Positions 1-9,479 of a stretch of 64,000 nucleotides of DNA are shown piece by piece. A program made the translations under genes and the position numbers. The notes under the pieces were generated by a model. The model did not search any database and was not told the origin of the DNA. It worked only from the letters and a program-made list of their open reading frames with translations. Within the stretch, counting starts at the first letter, position 1; each line of letters starts with the position of its first letter. The DNA is taken from contig OX381705.1 in assembly GCA_947462335.1 (NCBI GenBank), positions 1,612,001-1,676,000 on the forward strand, written 5' to 3'. The DNA comes from Harmothoe impar (Eukaryota; Annelida; Polychaeta; Phyllodocida; Polynoidae).

Positions 1-194
1 CACTGTCTGGCTAGTTTTTAGGCAGCAGTATGGCATACCAATTCATGAGAAAGATGTCACACCCTGTAGATCTTGTAGCTGTGTTATAACCAAGCATAAG
101 CTGTTCTAAAGACATGCACTTTGTTTTTCTCTTGTTTATATAAATTTAATGTTAATGTTTGTATTCAAAAAGATTTCATAAGAGATGTGTTTCA

Positions 195-276
195 GGCTAA
201 ACTTTTTTGAAGACGCTGAAGATCCCAATTATAGAGATGTCATATGCAACGAAATCCTAGATATCATAAGACAGGT
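195..276 (+). CDS. possible internal exon of an unidentified plus-strand gene
   Basis: A stretch with an acceptor-like border (tgtttcag before base 195) and a strong donor-like border (CAG followed by gtaagg at 277). One frame is open throughout and reads LNFFEDAEDP then NYRDVICNEI then LDIIRQ, an ordinary amino-acid mix unlike the surrounding repeats. I do not recognise the family. The donor coincides exactly with the edge of the 60-bp satellite that follows, so the splice site may be supplied by the repeat or be chance. Bases 2-115 upstream are also open in one frame and hold two closely spaced cysteines before a stop; they may be another exon end. Both calls are weak. Confidence 0.3.
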
Positions 277-345
277 AAGGTTAATGCCTCAGTGCTGCAT
301 TCATGCATCATGCAGACCCTACGTGATGCATCATGTAGGGTTCAC
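277..345. repeat. single unit of the 60-bp satellite
   Basis: One copy of the 60-bp unit that is amplified at about 1394-1850. It is followed by the same downstream sequence as the array (cgcctcaactctctgggg and onward). This marks the start of the first copy of a 1.1-kb duplicated segment. Confidence 0.75.
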
Positions 346-1393
346 GCCTCAACTCTCTGGGGTCACACCCCTCCACATGTTGGTAACACGCGTGTAAAGT
401 CAATATTACAGCCAGCCTGGGACATCATTCACAAATGTCTCATGACCTCTAGCCGTTTAAACCCCCAGCGCCCCTATATATAGAGCTGAGTACCTGTCCC
501 GACTGCACTCTGACTGTTACTGGACGTGCAGTAAGATCTGTGGATTTAAGGACAGATGGATTCGGTAAAAACTTCCAACCACTCTTGGGAGGTCGGCAAC
601 AAATGTTGACCTGCTTTCAGCAATAAAACCTGCATGTTACTATGCTTTACTGCACAATTTTCAACCCAAACTCACTGCCCCCCGCCCCTACCCTGTTGTT
701 TAACAATGAGCACTCCCTTAGAGAGAGGGAATCAATCCCAATGTATTTTTAAAATCCCTCTGGTATGAGATCATAATACATAATGCATTATCAGTCCATC
801 ACTAATGTATCAGCAGCAGATTGCCTGTGTAAACCGCCCCATTAGCATGTAGCCATATGTACAATGACCGTTGTGATGGTTTTAAAATGGTGGACCCTTT
901 CATGACAGCACGATACTCTAATGAGCTATGCTGATGCATCAATGCAGACCTGTTGACTCGCTGACCCTGTGTAGTTGATGCACTCCTGAATGGTCTGCAT
1001 GATACATTAACATAATGCCATGAAATCTTTTATTGGCCCTGCTTTGGTGTTTCATGAAAATACAAATGAAGGCATTGTTCCGTTCTTTACACTGCCCTTG
1101 GTCGTCATGATGCGTGAATGCAAACCTGGTGAGTAACTCACCAGGACTGCATTCAAGCATCATCCCCATCCTATGAGACTGACAGACTCTTGAAGGATTG
1201 GCATGATGCACCAATGCAGCAACAAAGAGTTACTCACTGAGGCTACATTGGTGAATCATGAAGACTAATATAACTTTTAGCGACATGCCGTCCTTTAAGG
1301 GTTAAAGAGCTAATTGACTGTATTGATTGGGAGGGACCGTGCATTGTTCACCTGACATGACCCAGATACACACGGACACATGTCAACATCCCA
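286..1393. repeat. first copy of a 1.1-kb tandem duplication, with an empty insertion site
   Basis: This segment runs through the satellite unit, a sequence ending cctgggacatcattcac near 420-435, the aaaacttccaaccactc stretch near 567, and on to gggagggaccgtgcattg near 1330. The same order recurs from 1394 to about 12905, except that the second copy is split by element A. The first copy therefore shows what the site looked like before insertion. It also holds a decayed copy of the TTAA foldback family at about 1085-1310. Most short ORFs here translate these repeats. Confidence 0.7.
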
Positions 1394-1858
1394 TCATGCA
1401 GACCCTACGTGATGCATCATGTAAGGTTCATGCCTCAGTGCTGCATTCATGCATCATGCAGACCCTACGTGATGCATCATGTAGGGTTCATGCCTCAGTG
1501 CTGCATTCATGCATCATGCAGACCCTACGTGATGCATCATGTAGGGTTCATGCCTCAGTGCTGCATTCATGCATCATGCAGACCCTACGTGATGCATCAT
1601 GTAGGGTTCATGCCTCAGTGCTGCATTCATGCATCATGCAGACCCTACGTGATGCATCATGTAAGGTTCATGCCTCAGTGCTGCATTCATGCATCATGCA
1701 GACCCTACGTGATGCATCATGTAGGGTTCATGCCTCAGTGCTGCATTCATGCATCATGCAGACCCTACGTGATGCATCATGTAGGGTTCATGCCTCAGTG
1801 CTGCATTCATGCATCATGCAGACCCTACGTGATGCATCATGTAGGGTTCACGCCTCAA
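1394..1858. repeat. 60-bp tandem satellite, about 7.7 units
   Basis: Near-identical 60-bp units with only one or two positions varying (gtaagg or gtaggg). Each unit contains an imperfect inverted repeat, accctac and gtagggt around gtgatgcatcat. There are no spacers. The 199-aa and 173-aa open frames across it are translations of the repeat, not genes. Confidence 0.9.
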
Positions 1859-1973
1859 CTCTCTGGGGTCACACCCCTCCACATGTTGGTAACACGCGTG
1901 TTAAGTATGTCAATATTACATGGTAATTAAAGAATATGAATATGGGCTATACATGAACACATAGCTAGCTTGG

Positions 1974-1979
1974 GACATC
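1974..1979. repeat. 6-bp target-site duplication, left of element A
   Basis: gacatc directly precedes the AG terminus of element A, and the same 6 bp follow its CT end at 11465-11470. The duplicated copy near 421-435 has gacatc once with continuous flanks, as expected of an empty site. Confidence 0.93.
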
Positions 1980-2395
1980 AGTAGTATAGTATGTATCGGA
2001 ACGGGACTATAGTTAAGTACTGTTTATTACTCAATCGACATGCAGCCAATCAGAGGCCTCCATTTGGTCACGTGACCGGAAGTGACCTACTTAGGGGATT
2101 AGTGGTGCATTCTGGGTAACCCTGCAGCCAATCAGAGGCCACCATTTGGTCACGTGACCGGAAGTGACCTACTTAGGGGATTAGTGGTGCATTCTGGGTA
2201 ACCTACTGACCTACTTAGGGGACCGGAAGTGACGTCATATGACCTAATTTAGGATCACGTGACCGGAAGTGACCTGATGAGTCACGTGAGCGGAAGTGAC
2301 GTCACATGACCTAATGGCCGACCGGAAGTGAGTGACCTCATTGAGGATCACGTGACCGGAAGTGACTTGATTGATCACGTGAGCGGAAGAAGAAG
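1980..2395. repeat. left terminal inverted repeat of element A with arrays of transcription-factor-like sites
   Basis: It matches the reverse complement of 11056-11464 with small indels. After about 80 conserved terminal bases, ccaatcagaggcc and repeated tcacgtgaccggaagtgac modules follow, together with tgacgtca. These correspond to CCAAT, E-box/CLEAR-like, ETS-like and CRE consensus sites. There is an internal direct repeat of about 90 bp (2042-2125 and 2124-2205). The terminus would hold the replication origin if the element uses a protein-primed polymerase; promoter or enhancer activity is inferred. Confidence 0.85.
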
Positions 2396-2480
2396 TTTTT
2401 TGTTTAGGAAGTGAGGGTCTTTAGGATCACGTGACTGGAAGCGACGTCGTCACATGAGTGACGCTTTAAGAGACTGCGCG

Positions 2481-2524
2481 ACTTACTAGTAAAAGAAGAC
2501 GTATGAAAATAAAAACACAACAAT
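2481..2524. promoter_or_regulatory. mirrored subterminal block, downstream of the polymerase gene
   Basis: This block (agaagacgtatgaaaataaa and flanks) is repeated in inverted orientation at 10373-10414, directly after the stop codon of the death-domain gene. On each side it lies just past the 3' end of a gene, so it may carry shared 3'-end processing signals. An AATAAA is present on the minus strand near 2530 on this side. Element C keeps the block at about 46210-46275. Confidence 0.5.
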
Positions 2525-2614
2525 ATTTTATTTTATTTTTTTTATTTCTTTTTTTTTCAATCTTGATAAACACTCTTTTTTTGAAAAAGATGCACACGCT
2601 TATTTTTTTTTTTT

Positions 2615-5600
2615 TCATATCTCTAAAGGACTCGTTGTCACACCGTCAGAATGCACGCGGTGCTTATAATACAAGTAGCGCACGCCGTCTTTCTCTATGG
2701 TGTAGGTGACCATTTTGTTTCGCACCACTTTGAAGTTTCTATTTACAGCAATGAGAGTTTTTCGTTGGCGAAGAACATCCAAGAAGTCGTCTGGTTCCTG
2801 AGGGTTTTGTTTCTTCTGTACGCCTTTTGCACTCCATTTTTTGGATTTTCTTTCACCGGTGTCGCTGACTCGATCATAGCAAATGTAAGTCTTAGGGTTG
2901 AGACTTAGGATCCCGTCACCTTCCCACTCCGCTTTCATAAGCCCCGAAGTTCTCAGATCGTGAAGGTACCGTCTCTCACAACATCCGCCGGGCGGCGGAC
3001 ACCATTCTCGCACTCTTTCCGTTTTTGTCTTCACGAAAAGCTCTAAGTGATCGTCGCACACCGCTGTCGGAAGCCACTTTCGTTTCTCTCTGAAGTACGT
3101 CTCTCTCAGGCGAGGTTTGACTAGGTCATCCAACGTGTCACCGCTGAGAGCCATGTAAAGACTGTCGGTGTCCATTTGACAAAGGGCATAATCGCGCCGA
3201 TCGACGAATCTATCCAAGAAGTCGTATGTGAACTCTAACATTTTCAACTTCGCGTACTGGTATACCATGAACCCTATTTGAATAGGGAGGTTGTTGTTGA
3301 CTGTTTTCGGTTGTAGTTCGACTTCAAACAGATCGGAACTCAACTCGGACGCCTTTTTGAAGCGCCACGAATTGGCCAATAGTTCGAACTTCCGACTGTC
3401 AGTGTATCTCACCGCCGTGTGTTTTTCTTTGTTGCAGATTGTTTTACCGTACGTAGCGTTTCCCATTAACTTGTAACAGTCTGACAGAATTTTCTCGTTC
3501 TCGTTCACGTCGCCACGTCTTCGCGCCGCCGTTACTTCGTCCGCGAAACCGGCAAAGGAGCGTTTAGGTAGGTATTCTACCACCAGCTGCACTTTGGTGA
3601 CTATCAAACCGTGCTCTAAATACCACTTGAGAAGCGGCGTTCCCAAGAGAATATTTTTTCCGTGGTAACTCCCTATCAGACATCTCTGAGGCGTGTTCAA
3701 CAGCTTTTCTTCCTGCGCAAAGTCTGACATGTGAGGTCCTATGTCCGATTTTGAAACGGTCGCGTTCTTGAAAACGGGGGTCATTTCTTCGAAGTAGTCT
3801 CGTAGGTGAGGCGGCGTAGTGATGTCCACTTGAACTAAACCGAACATTTTCTCCTCTTTCACAGCGGAAAGGATGTCGCTCTCGCTCATCGCGTTTCGAG
3901 ACACTTTCAAAGCGTCAACCTTCCAGCGTTGTTGGGAGGCCTTGACCCGCTCATCTCGACGCTTCATCTCTCGCCATTCGCACTCCCACACGACGACCAG
4001 CTTGTGACCTAGCGCTTTCAAGTAAGCGCTTACTCTGGTCGTTCTGTCGCGTCTCTCCTCTCTCAGTGAAGCGTACTGATATCGGTGCGACGGTATGCAC
4101 TCGTGACCGTGGAACCAACACCCGTGAAACTGGAAAACCGTATTAGAGGCCGCGTGAAACCCGTCCACGCGAATTCTCCGACAGCCTACAACCATCTCGC
4201 CGCCGTTCAAAGCGTGGCGCAGTTTCACGTCGCGGTCGTGCTCTACGAAGCGTAACCACTCCAAAGCGCTGTGAGAGTTTCTTTGCCTAATTTCGGGCTT
4301 GAACTCGGTCTCGGGCCGTCTCACCGCGTAATAGCCCGTGCAGTGCGCTTCGCTCATGCAGCGCAAGTACAGAGAGTTAGTGTCTAGTCCTAGGATGTGT
4401 TGGCACGGTCTCGCTTCTTCGCCGTACTTGTGCTCCCTTATCCGCGTGGTGCCCTTCTCGTGAAATCTATGGAAGATGATGGAAGGACCGCCGACTAGAT
4501 TTTCTTTGATCAGAGCGTGGAGGACGGCGTCGAACTGGGGGAACGTTGTGAACGCGTCTTCTAGGTTTTGGAAGAGGAACCGTAAAGTCAAACCGGCGAG
4601 AGAAACTCCGTCTTTCAACATGTCAATGCCGCGATCTTGGAAAAATTTAGCGTGATTTTTCAGAGCTTCTATGAAAGGTTTGACGTCTTTGTTGTTGTAG
4701 TGGATCAAGTAGTCTTCCATAGTTTGCATCTTCTCGTCAGACCAAACTTTCTGACATGCGGCGTAGTTGGATTCGGACATTTTGACGCCCGTCAGCTCGC
4801 TGTCGAAAGCCGATCTCGGTGGCAGCGTTCTGTTTGCCAGTTTCCTGGTAGACGTCATCCATTCGTAAGGAAAGTGACCTTTCTCTTCGTTCCTGGTGAA
4901 AGCTCGCAAATAGGTCGCGTAGTTGTAACCGGGTGCCAAATAGTTGACTACGTCCAAGAAAACCGTGTGCTGTGTGTAAACCGCCAAGTATTGATTGCTT
5001 CTCTTTATGACGCTGAATTCTTGGTTTCTTCGGTCTCCGGAGGGGAAGAACGAGTGAAGGCGTATTTTGATCAGGTTCAAGTCGTAACGCCCCGAGTTGA
5101 AGCCCACGACTGGAGCTTGACGGATGTATCTCAGAAGACGCTTCTTCAGTTGAACTAACGGGTGTCTGGTCTGAGCCGCAGCGAAGCCGCCTGGAGAAGG
5201 GGTGAACGTCGCCTCCTCCAGCAGGAGAGCTTCACCTATCGCCGCATCTAACTTCGCTAAGGTCGGTCGGTAAAGTTCTAGCACAGCTTCCCCGATGACT
5301 TTGGCGTTCTCGTTTATGTGATTTAAAACTCGGTCCAACAAGGGGTCGGAATCTGCGTCGGATTCTCTGACGAAGCAGACGGGCCCCTCCCACCCCAGAA
5401 AGTCGGATGCGACGCTAGCCGACAAAGGGACGTGATCCCACAGCAGGGACACGTGTTCCGTCGACGGTTCTTTGCACGGTCTGAAGAAAGCCTCGAAATC
5501 GAAGGCGATCTTGTAAGGGTAGATTCCGGAATGTCCGTCGGGGGGAAAAATGGAGAAGTCTGCTAGCGCTTCGAAAATCGTTCTCGAATTTTGGTAGATG

Positions 5601-6739
5601 CCACCTACGTAGCGCAACTTGACTTGTCGGCAAGAGGAAAGCTGGTTCCTGTGTCTCTTCAGCAAGAACTCGGTGGTGAACGCCGCCTTACACTTGCAAC
5701 ATTCGTATATGCCCGCGTACCCGTTGAAGTCCGTGACGAGAGAGACGTGCAAACCGCCTTTCGCCGTCAGGTGTAGGTTGACTTTACCTCGGGCGGCCAG
5801 AGTTCTGGAAGGCGGTCTGATCAGAGTAACGCGTCTTCTCAACTTCCGCCCCGGCACTTGACGCGACGCGGTGTAAACCGCTATCTGTACGTCAAACAAG
5901 TTCTCTAACGCGGGTAAGTCGCGGATGTTCAGACCCGGAAAGGATTCAGGTGTGGCAGCGGGACAGAACTGACGTAACAAATCTGAAGCGCGCTTGCTGG
6001 TGTTGTATAAGTGAAAGGAAATGCAGCGGAAGATGCAGAGGTTGTCCTTGTTGGGAAAATCTAACACGCCGCTTCTCTTTCCAACTCGACCGGCCTGAGT
6101 GATCCTACCGCCTATGGGGAATTCCCCCGGTCCCATGTAAACGCAAATGTTCAAATTGGTAGGAAAAAGAACGTGCCACTTGGTGTCAGCGTCGCAAAGT
6201 TTCCGTACTTCCTCGCAAGCGACGGTGTTTTCCATCTTTGAGAGGAGCTCTTCCAAAGTTTCTGAATTAGTTATAGTAGGGAGCGGTTGTATGAGAGTTG
6301 CGTTGTTCTGGGAGGCGTGAAAGTAGCGCAGTTTGCTCTTGTCTTCTCTGTGTTGTAACAGTAAGCCTACCGAGAAACCCACTTTGTATCTGAATCTTTG
6401 TGTCAAGTGAATGCGACGCATAGTATCTACAGCGTCACTCAACTCGCCGGTTGGTAGCCTGAAGTTTGTTACACTCACGCGAGTCCCGTGCATCCTGACG
6501 CCCGTTTGTATCGCAGGCCAATTCGCCGTGAACGTTTCCTCCCCGTTCGGTACAGCACATATGCGCGGAGGGACGGTCACCCCGTCCAAAGATTCGCGTC
6601 GACAGGCGATCTTTCGGCAATCGCCTTCGCCGCATAGAGGGCAAAACTTAGGTACTACTCTACAATTTTCTACGTGTCTCTCGTGGTTGTACGGTCTTTT
6701 AAACATTTTGAAACACTTTTCGCATACGTACTGTGTCAT
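2615..6739 (-). CDS. polB: protein-primed-type family-B DNA polymerase with N-terminal zinc fingers and a Vsr-like nuclease motif
   Basis: A 1374-aa DNA polymerase, probably the replicase of element A. I start at the ATG at 6739; the frame is open a few codons further but only from GTG. From the N terminus: a C2HC finger (C6, C9, H22, C26) and a second CxxC; an OTU-like stretch (D232, C235, H331); another C2H2/C2HC finger (about 347-370); exonuclease motifs FDFE (D414, E416), GFNSGRYD (548-553) and YNNKD (681-685); polymerase motif A DTNSLY (786-791); a Vsr-endonuclease-like stretch with D859, FHGCWFHGHEC (871-881) and WECEW (918-922); motif B KLMGNATYG (1090-1098); and motif C DTDS (D1190, D1192). 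All carboxylates expected for proofreading and synthesis are present and the frame is uninterrupted. This is the DNA_pol_B_2 type seen in Polintons and linear plasmids. Protein priming and the nuclease and OTU roles are inferred. Element C has a broken copy. Confidence 0.93.
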   Translation of the reverse strand: MTQYVCEKCFKMFKRPYNHERHVENCRVVPKFCPLCGEGDCRKIACRRESLDGVTVPPRICAVPNGEETFTANWPAIQTGVRMHGTRVSVTNFRLPTGELSDAVDTMRRIHLTQRFRYKVGFSVGLLLQHREDKSKLRYFHASQNNATLIQPLPTITNSETLEELLSKMENTVACEEVRKLCDADTKWHVLFPTNLNICVYMGPGEFPIGGRITQAGRVGKRSGVLDFPNKDNLCIFRCISFHLYNTSKRASDLLRQFCPAATPESFPGLNIRDLPALENLFDVQIAVYTASRQVPGRKLRRRVTLIRPPSRTLAARGKVNLHLTAKGGLHVSLVTDFNGYAGIYECCKCKAAFTTEFLLKRHRNQLSSCRQVKLRYVGGIYQNSRTIFEALADFSIFPPDGHSGIYPYKIAFDFEAFFRPCKEPSTEHVSLLWDHVPLSASVASDFLGWEGPVCFVRESDADSDPLLDRVLNHINENAKVIGEAVLELYRPTLAKLDAAIGEALLLEEATFTPSPGGFAAAQTRHPLVQLKKRLLRYIRQAPVVGFNSGRYDLNLIKIRLHSFFPSGDRRNQEFSVIKRSNQYLAVYTQHTVFLDVVNYLAPGYNYATYLRAFTRNEEKGHFPYEWMTSTRKLANRTLPPRSAFDSELTGVKMSESNYAACQKVWSDEKMQTMEDYLIHYNNKDVKPFIEALKNHAKFFQDRGIDMLKDGVSLAGLTLRFLFQNLEDAFTTFPQFDAVLHALIKENLVGGPSIIFHRFHEKGTTRIREHKYGEEARPCQHILGLDTNSLYLRCMSEAHCTGYYAVRRPETEFKPEIRQRNSHSALEWLRFVEHDRDVKLRHALNGGEMVVGCRRIRVDGFHAASNTVFQFHGCWFHGHECIPSHRYQYASLREERRDRTTRVSAYLKALGHKLVVVWECEWREMKRRDERVKASQQRWKVDALKVSRNAMSESDILSAVKEEKMFGLVQVDITTPPHLRDYFEEMTPVFKNATVSKSDIGPHMSDFAQEEKLLNTPQRCLIGSYHGKNILLGTPLLKWYLEHGLIVTKVQLVVEYLPKRSFAGFADEVTAARRRGDVNENEKILSDCYKLMGNATYGKTICNKEKHTAVRYTDSRKFELLANSWRFKKASELSSDLFEVELQPKTVNNNLPIQIGFMVYQYAKLKMLEFTYDFLDRFVDRRDYALCQMDTDSLYMALSGDTLDDLVKPRLRETYFREKRKWLPTAVCDDHLELFVKTKTERVREWCPPPGGCCERRYLHDLRTSGLMKAEWEGDGILSLNPKTYICYDRVSDTGERKSKKWSAKGVQKKQNPQEPDDFLDVLRQRKTLIAVNRNFKVVRNKMVTYTIEKDGVRYLYYKHRVHSDGVTTSPLEI

Positions 6740-6929
6740 GTTTTTTTTCACTCAGTTACCAACTACTTAGCCGTCTAACTATCTATCTATCTATCAATCT
6801 ATCTGTCTATCTATCTATCTATTTATCTTTCTGTCTGCTGTCTGTGTATCCGTCTGTCTGTCTCATACAGCGTACGTCAAACGCTGTGTGTGTGTGTGTG
6901 TGTGTGCGCGCGTGAGCGTTGAGCGTCTC
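6740..6929. repeat. intergenic microsatellites (CTAT)n and (GT)n
   Basis: The 190 bp between the polymerase start and the stop of the upstream minus-strand gene consist largely of ctat/ctgt and gt repeats. No TATA box is obvious for the polymerase on the minus strand here, so it may be read through from the upstream promoter. Confidence 0.7.
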
Positions 6930-8077
6930 TCATTCCGAATCTATGCCGAGATATTTCAGAATGATCTCTGTTTTGTCATCCAACTCTTTGAGCGCTCTGG
7001 CGGACAGCGTCACTCCCTGCTGTGTGGGTTTTTTGTCAGGACCTTCGTACTTGCGCACGTGGACGAGGTTCTTACCGCTGTAGTAGCTCACAGCTGCGTA
7101 CACTGCGCCCTCCTCATCCAGCACTGCGAACCAGGGGGTGTGATTAGGTTTTCCTTGCGCGGCCGCTGTGTCGCGTATGCGCACCACTGCGCGGATATCG
7201 GCGATGCGTGCTATTAGCTCGCGCAGCGCGTCGGCCGTGAAGTGCACTCGCTTGCTTCTGGTCAGAGACGCCTCTTTCACCTGGCCGTCTTTTGTGTAGC
7301 GCGGCCTCCTAGACAGTCTAGCCACGTCCTTCCAGATCTCCAGCGTCAAAGCTCCGTCTAAGCAGAACTCTAACCCGAGAAGACGGGAGAAGGTTTTCTC
7401 TGCTTCTTCTCGTCCATCTCGTTCTTTTTCTTGTATTTTTCTCTTCTTACTAGGCCTTGTTGTTCTGGAACTCACCTTAGAACGTTTCACACCCGCAGGA
7501 TGAGTAACACCATCAGCGTGAGCTGAATCAGCAGCAGAACCGATAGCAGGAGCAGCGTCAGCGCTGGTGGTATCCGAGGCCTCGTTGTTGGAACAGCGCA
7601 GCCACACGCCGTCGGTGCTGAGTGTAGCGGTAGAAGATGAAGCGCCGCCGCCCTCGTAAGGTGGCGGTGAGGGCAGTCGCCACGGACCGGACGGGACGCT
7701 ACTAGTGGAGGAAGTGAGGTCGAAAGGTCGAAGAGGGAAGCCGAAAAACGTACCGCCCACCCCTTTCCCTTCGGGTTGTTCGTACGCCTCGTCGTCAGCG
7801 TCGTTCTCTGTCTCACCCTGTTGCTGCTGCTCCTCCTCCTCCTCCTCCTCCTCTTCTTCTCGGTTTAGGGGCTGAGTGTCCGAATAGCTGTCACTCTCAG
7901 CGCGAGCGGCGTCGAGGGCGTCGGTCGATGTAGTGGTGGAGGAGAGGGGCTGTGCAACGTGCGGCAGGTCATCAAAGTCATCAACAGTAGTGGGGAGGTA
8001 AAAACCCGGTTGCCAGTACTGCGCTGTGCCAGGAGCGTTGTCGTCAGTAGTAGTAGCGGTAGCAGCAGGTGCAGCAG

Positions 8078-8123
<46 letters not shown>

Positions 8124-8308
8124 CGCAACAGTAGCAGGCGCAGCAGCCTCAGCAGGCGCAGCAGTAGCAGGCGCAGCGGTAGCAGGTGCAGCAGCAGCAG
8201 CAGCAGCCGCAGCAGGCGGGGCGGCAGTAGCAGCGGCAGCGCGCTTAGCAGCAACGTGTACCGTCGCGAGTGTAACAACGTCGCTAGCACGACGACTACT
8301 ACCAGTAG

Positions 8309-8340
<32 letters not shown>

Positions 8341-8537
8341 GTACTACTACTGCTACTACTACTGCTACTACTACTACTACTGCCGCGAGCGCTCGCTACA
8401 GCGGGAGGGTGATAAGACCAAGCGGCTGCGGCGGTAGTCTCATTTTCAGTAGCAAGAGGAGGCACTGACACTAAACGAGCGCTGTTCCGCGTAGTCTTCT
8501 TGTTCTTGGACGGCGCTAGGTGTTGTCTTTTGCTCAT
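6930..8537 (-). CDS. low-complexity nuclear protein with two PC4-like ssDNA-binding domains
   Basis: A 535-aa protein starting at the ATG at 8537 in a strong context (ACCACCATGAG). The same open frame extends upstream only to a TTG. Order: basic N terminus, poly-Ser (about 53-76), Ala/Pro/Thr-rich tract (about 99-162), acidic Asp/Glu run with Gln (about 227-242), and a basic nuclear-localisation-like cluster PSKKRKI (about 362-368). Two C-terminal repeats follow at about 388-452 and 468-532. The second has the PC4/Sub1 pattern: two short beta strands, SGKNLVHVRKYE, a charged loop, GVTLSARALKEL, and a final helix. The first is similar (LEIWKDVARL, then KRVHFTADALREL). PC4 domains bind single-stranded DNA, so the likely role is a replication or transcription cofactor for the neighbouring polymerase. 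Its promoter is the TATA box at 8596-8604. The PC4 assignment comes from pattern reading and needs a profile search. Confidence 0.75.
7815..8400. repeat. trinucleotide repeat tracts inside the PC4-like gene
   Basis: Runs of cct/ctc (7830-7858), cag/gca (8060-8215) and act (8300-8385) encode Glu, Ala and Ser tracts on the minus strand. Overlapping frames give long Leu, Ser, Ala or Thr ORFs on both strands; these are shadows. Confidence 0.85.
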
Positions 8538-8595
8538 GGTGGTGACTGTAGAGAGCAGCAAAAGAATGAGTGAGTGAATGGAGGTTTCCAGACCC

Positions 8596-8604
8596 CTTAT
8601 ATAC
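8596..8604 (-). promoter_or_regulatory. TATA box of the PC4-like gene
   Basis: GTATATAAG on the minus strand, about 60 bp upstream of the ATG at 8537, the spacing of a core promoter with a short leader. Element C keeps it at 52752-52760 with the same flanks. Between it and the ATG lies a pyrimidine-rich run ending CTACAG, also conserved in C, which could act as a splice acceptor for a 5' leader intron. Confidence 0.65.
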
Positions 8605-9470
8605 GCCTTCTCGCTTCTAGAGCTAAGCTACTTACTGACCCTGTTCAGCTGCCGCCGGCTGGCCGGCGGCCATTCACAAAGAGAAACAAAAGACATAAGG
8701 CATGACGTTTTCAGCTGGATCCCTTTCCCCCCTTTTGAGAGATCGACTGTCATGAGCTAAGCCGCTTACCACCCTGTTCAGCAATTCAACGCGCATTAGC
8801 TGTATAAAGGATTAACCGGTTGCTGCCGTCGACTGACCGGCGGCCATTCACAAAGACATAAGGTATGACGTTTTCAGCTGGATCCCTTTCCCCTCTTTTT
8901 TTTTGAGGGATCCACTGTCATGAGCTAAGCCACTTACCACCCTGTTCAGCCATTCAGCGCGCCTTAGCTGTATAAAGGATTAACGGTGATGAGCTTAGAG
9001 TGTGTATACAAAAAAAAACTACAGGAGGCGTGTGGCGTGAAGCAGGACCCCCCTAAGACGAACGTGTCTGTCTGTGAGTAGAGGCGTGTGCATGTGGTGA
9101 GCGACTTAAGTGTAAGACAAAAAAAAAATCACCACCTCCTGCCGTGGTGAGTAGACCGGGCCGGCCAGGCGGCGGCCGGCTAGTTCAATAGGGAGGGGTG
9201 ACAGCTGACTAAGGCTGTGCATGAAAAAAATCCGATTTTCACCTGACCTCTGACGTTTGTTACAATGAATGTCAGAGGGAGGGAGACGTCCTCAGGTAGG
9301 GGGTAGGAGGTAAGGCTATGGATGAGGAAGAAACACCGTTTTCAGCTGGTCTCCACGGATAGCGATGACACACCCCTCGTCATCTAAGCTCTTAAGGAGC
9401 GGAGCGGTTGAAAAAGCGTCATGCGGACAGGTCGCTACACAGCTGGAGTGCTGTTGGAAATGGGATTAAA
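8605..9470. promoter_or_regulatory. gene-free divergent control region of element A
   Basis: About 870 bp between the divergent PC4-like and death-domain genes with no credible ORF. It contains two imperfect direct repeats of roughly 180 bp (about 8645-8825 and 8826-8995), each with a gcatgacg/gtatgacg-ttttcagctggatccc block and a ctgtataaagg TATA-like motif on the plus strand (about 8800 and 8964). It also has inverted ccggc/gccgg runs. A gtatacaaaaaaaaactacag block near 9003 recurs in element B (about 37445-37800), and the whole region recurs in C (52761-53600). Confidence 0.6.
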
Positions 9471-9479
9471 CTCCCTCTG

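Noticed and set aside
1394..1858. Regular 60-bp repeats resembling a CRISPR array
   Set aside because: The repeats are contiguous with no unique spacers, and the DNA is animal. It is a satellite.
1327..1930. ORFs of 199 and 173 aa with repeated HASVLHSCIM units
   Set aside because: They are two frames of the 60-bp satellite, which is open because its length is a multiple of three.
4637..5158. 173-aa plus-strand ORF inside the polymerase gene
   Set aside because: Antisense to the exonuclease region of a well-supported polymerase; no domain of its own.
7865..8468. Plus- and minus-strand Leu-, Ser-, Ala- and Thr-rich ORFs inside the PC4-like gene
   Set aside because: Shadows of the trinucleotide tracts; only the minus-strand frame continues into structured sequence with a conserved start and TATA box.
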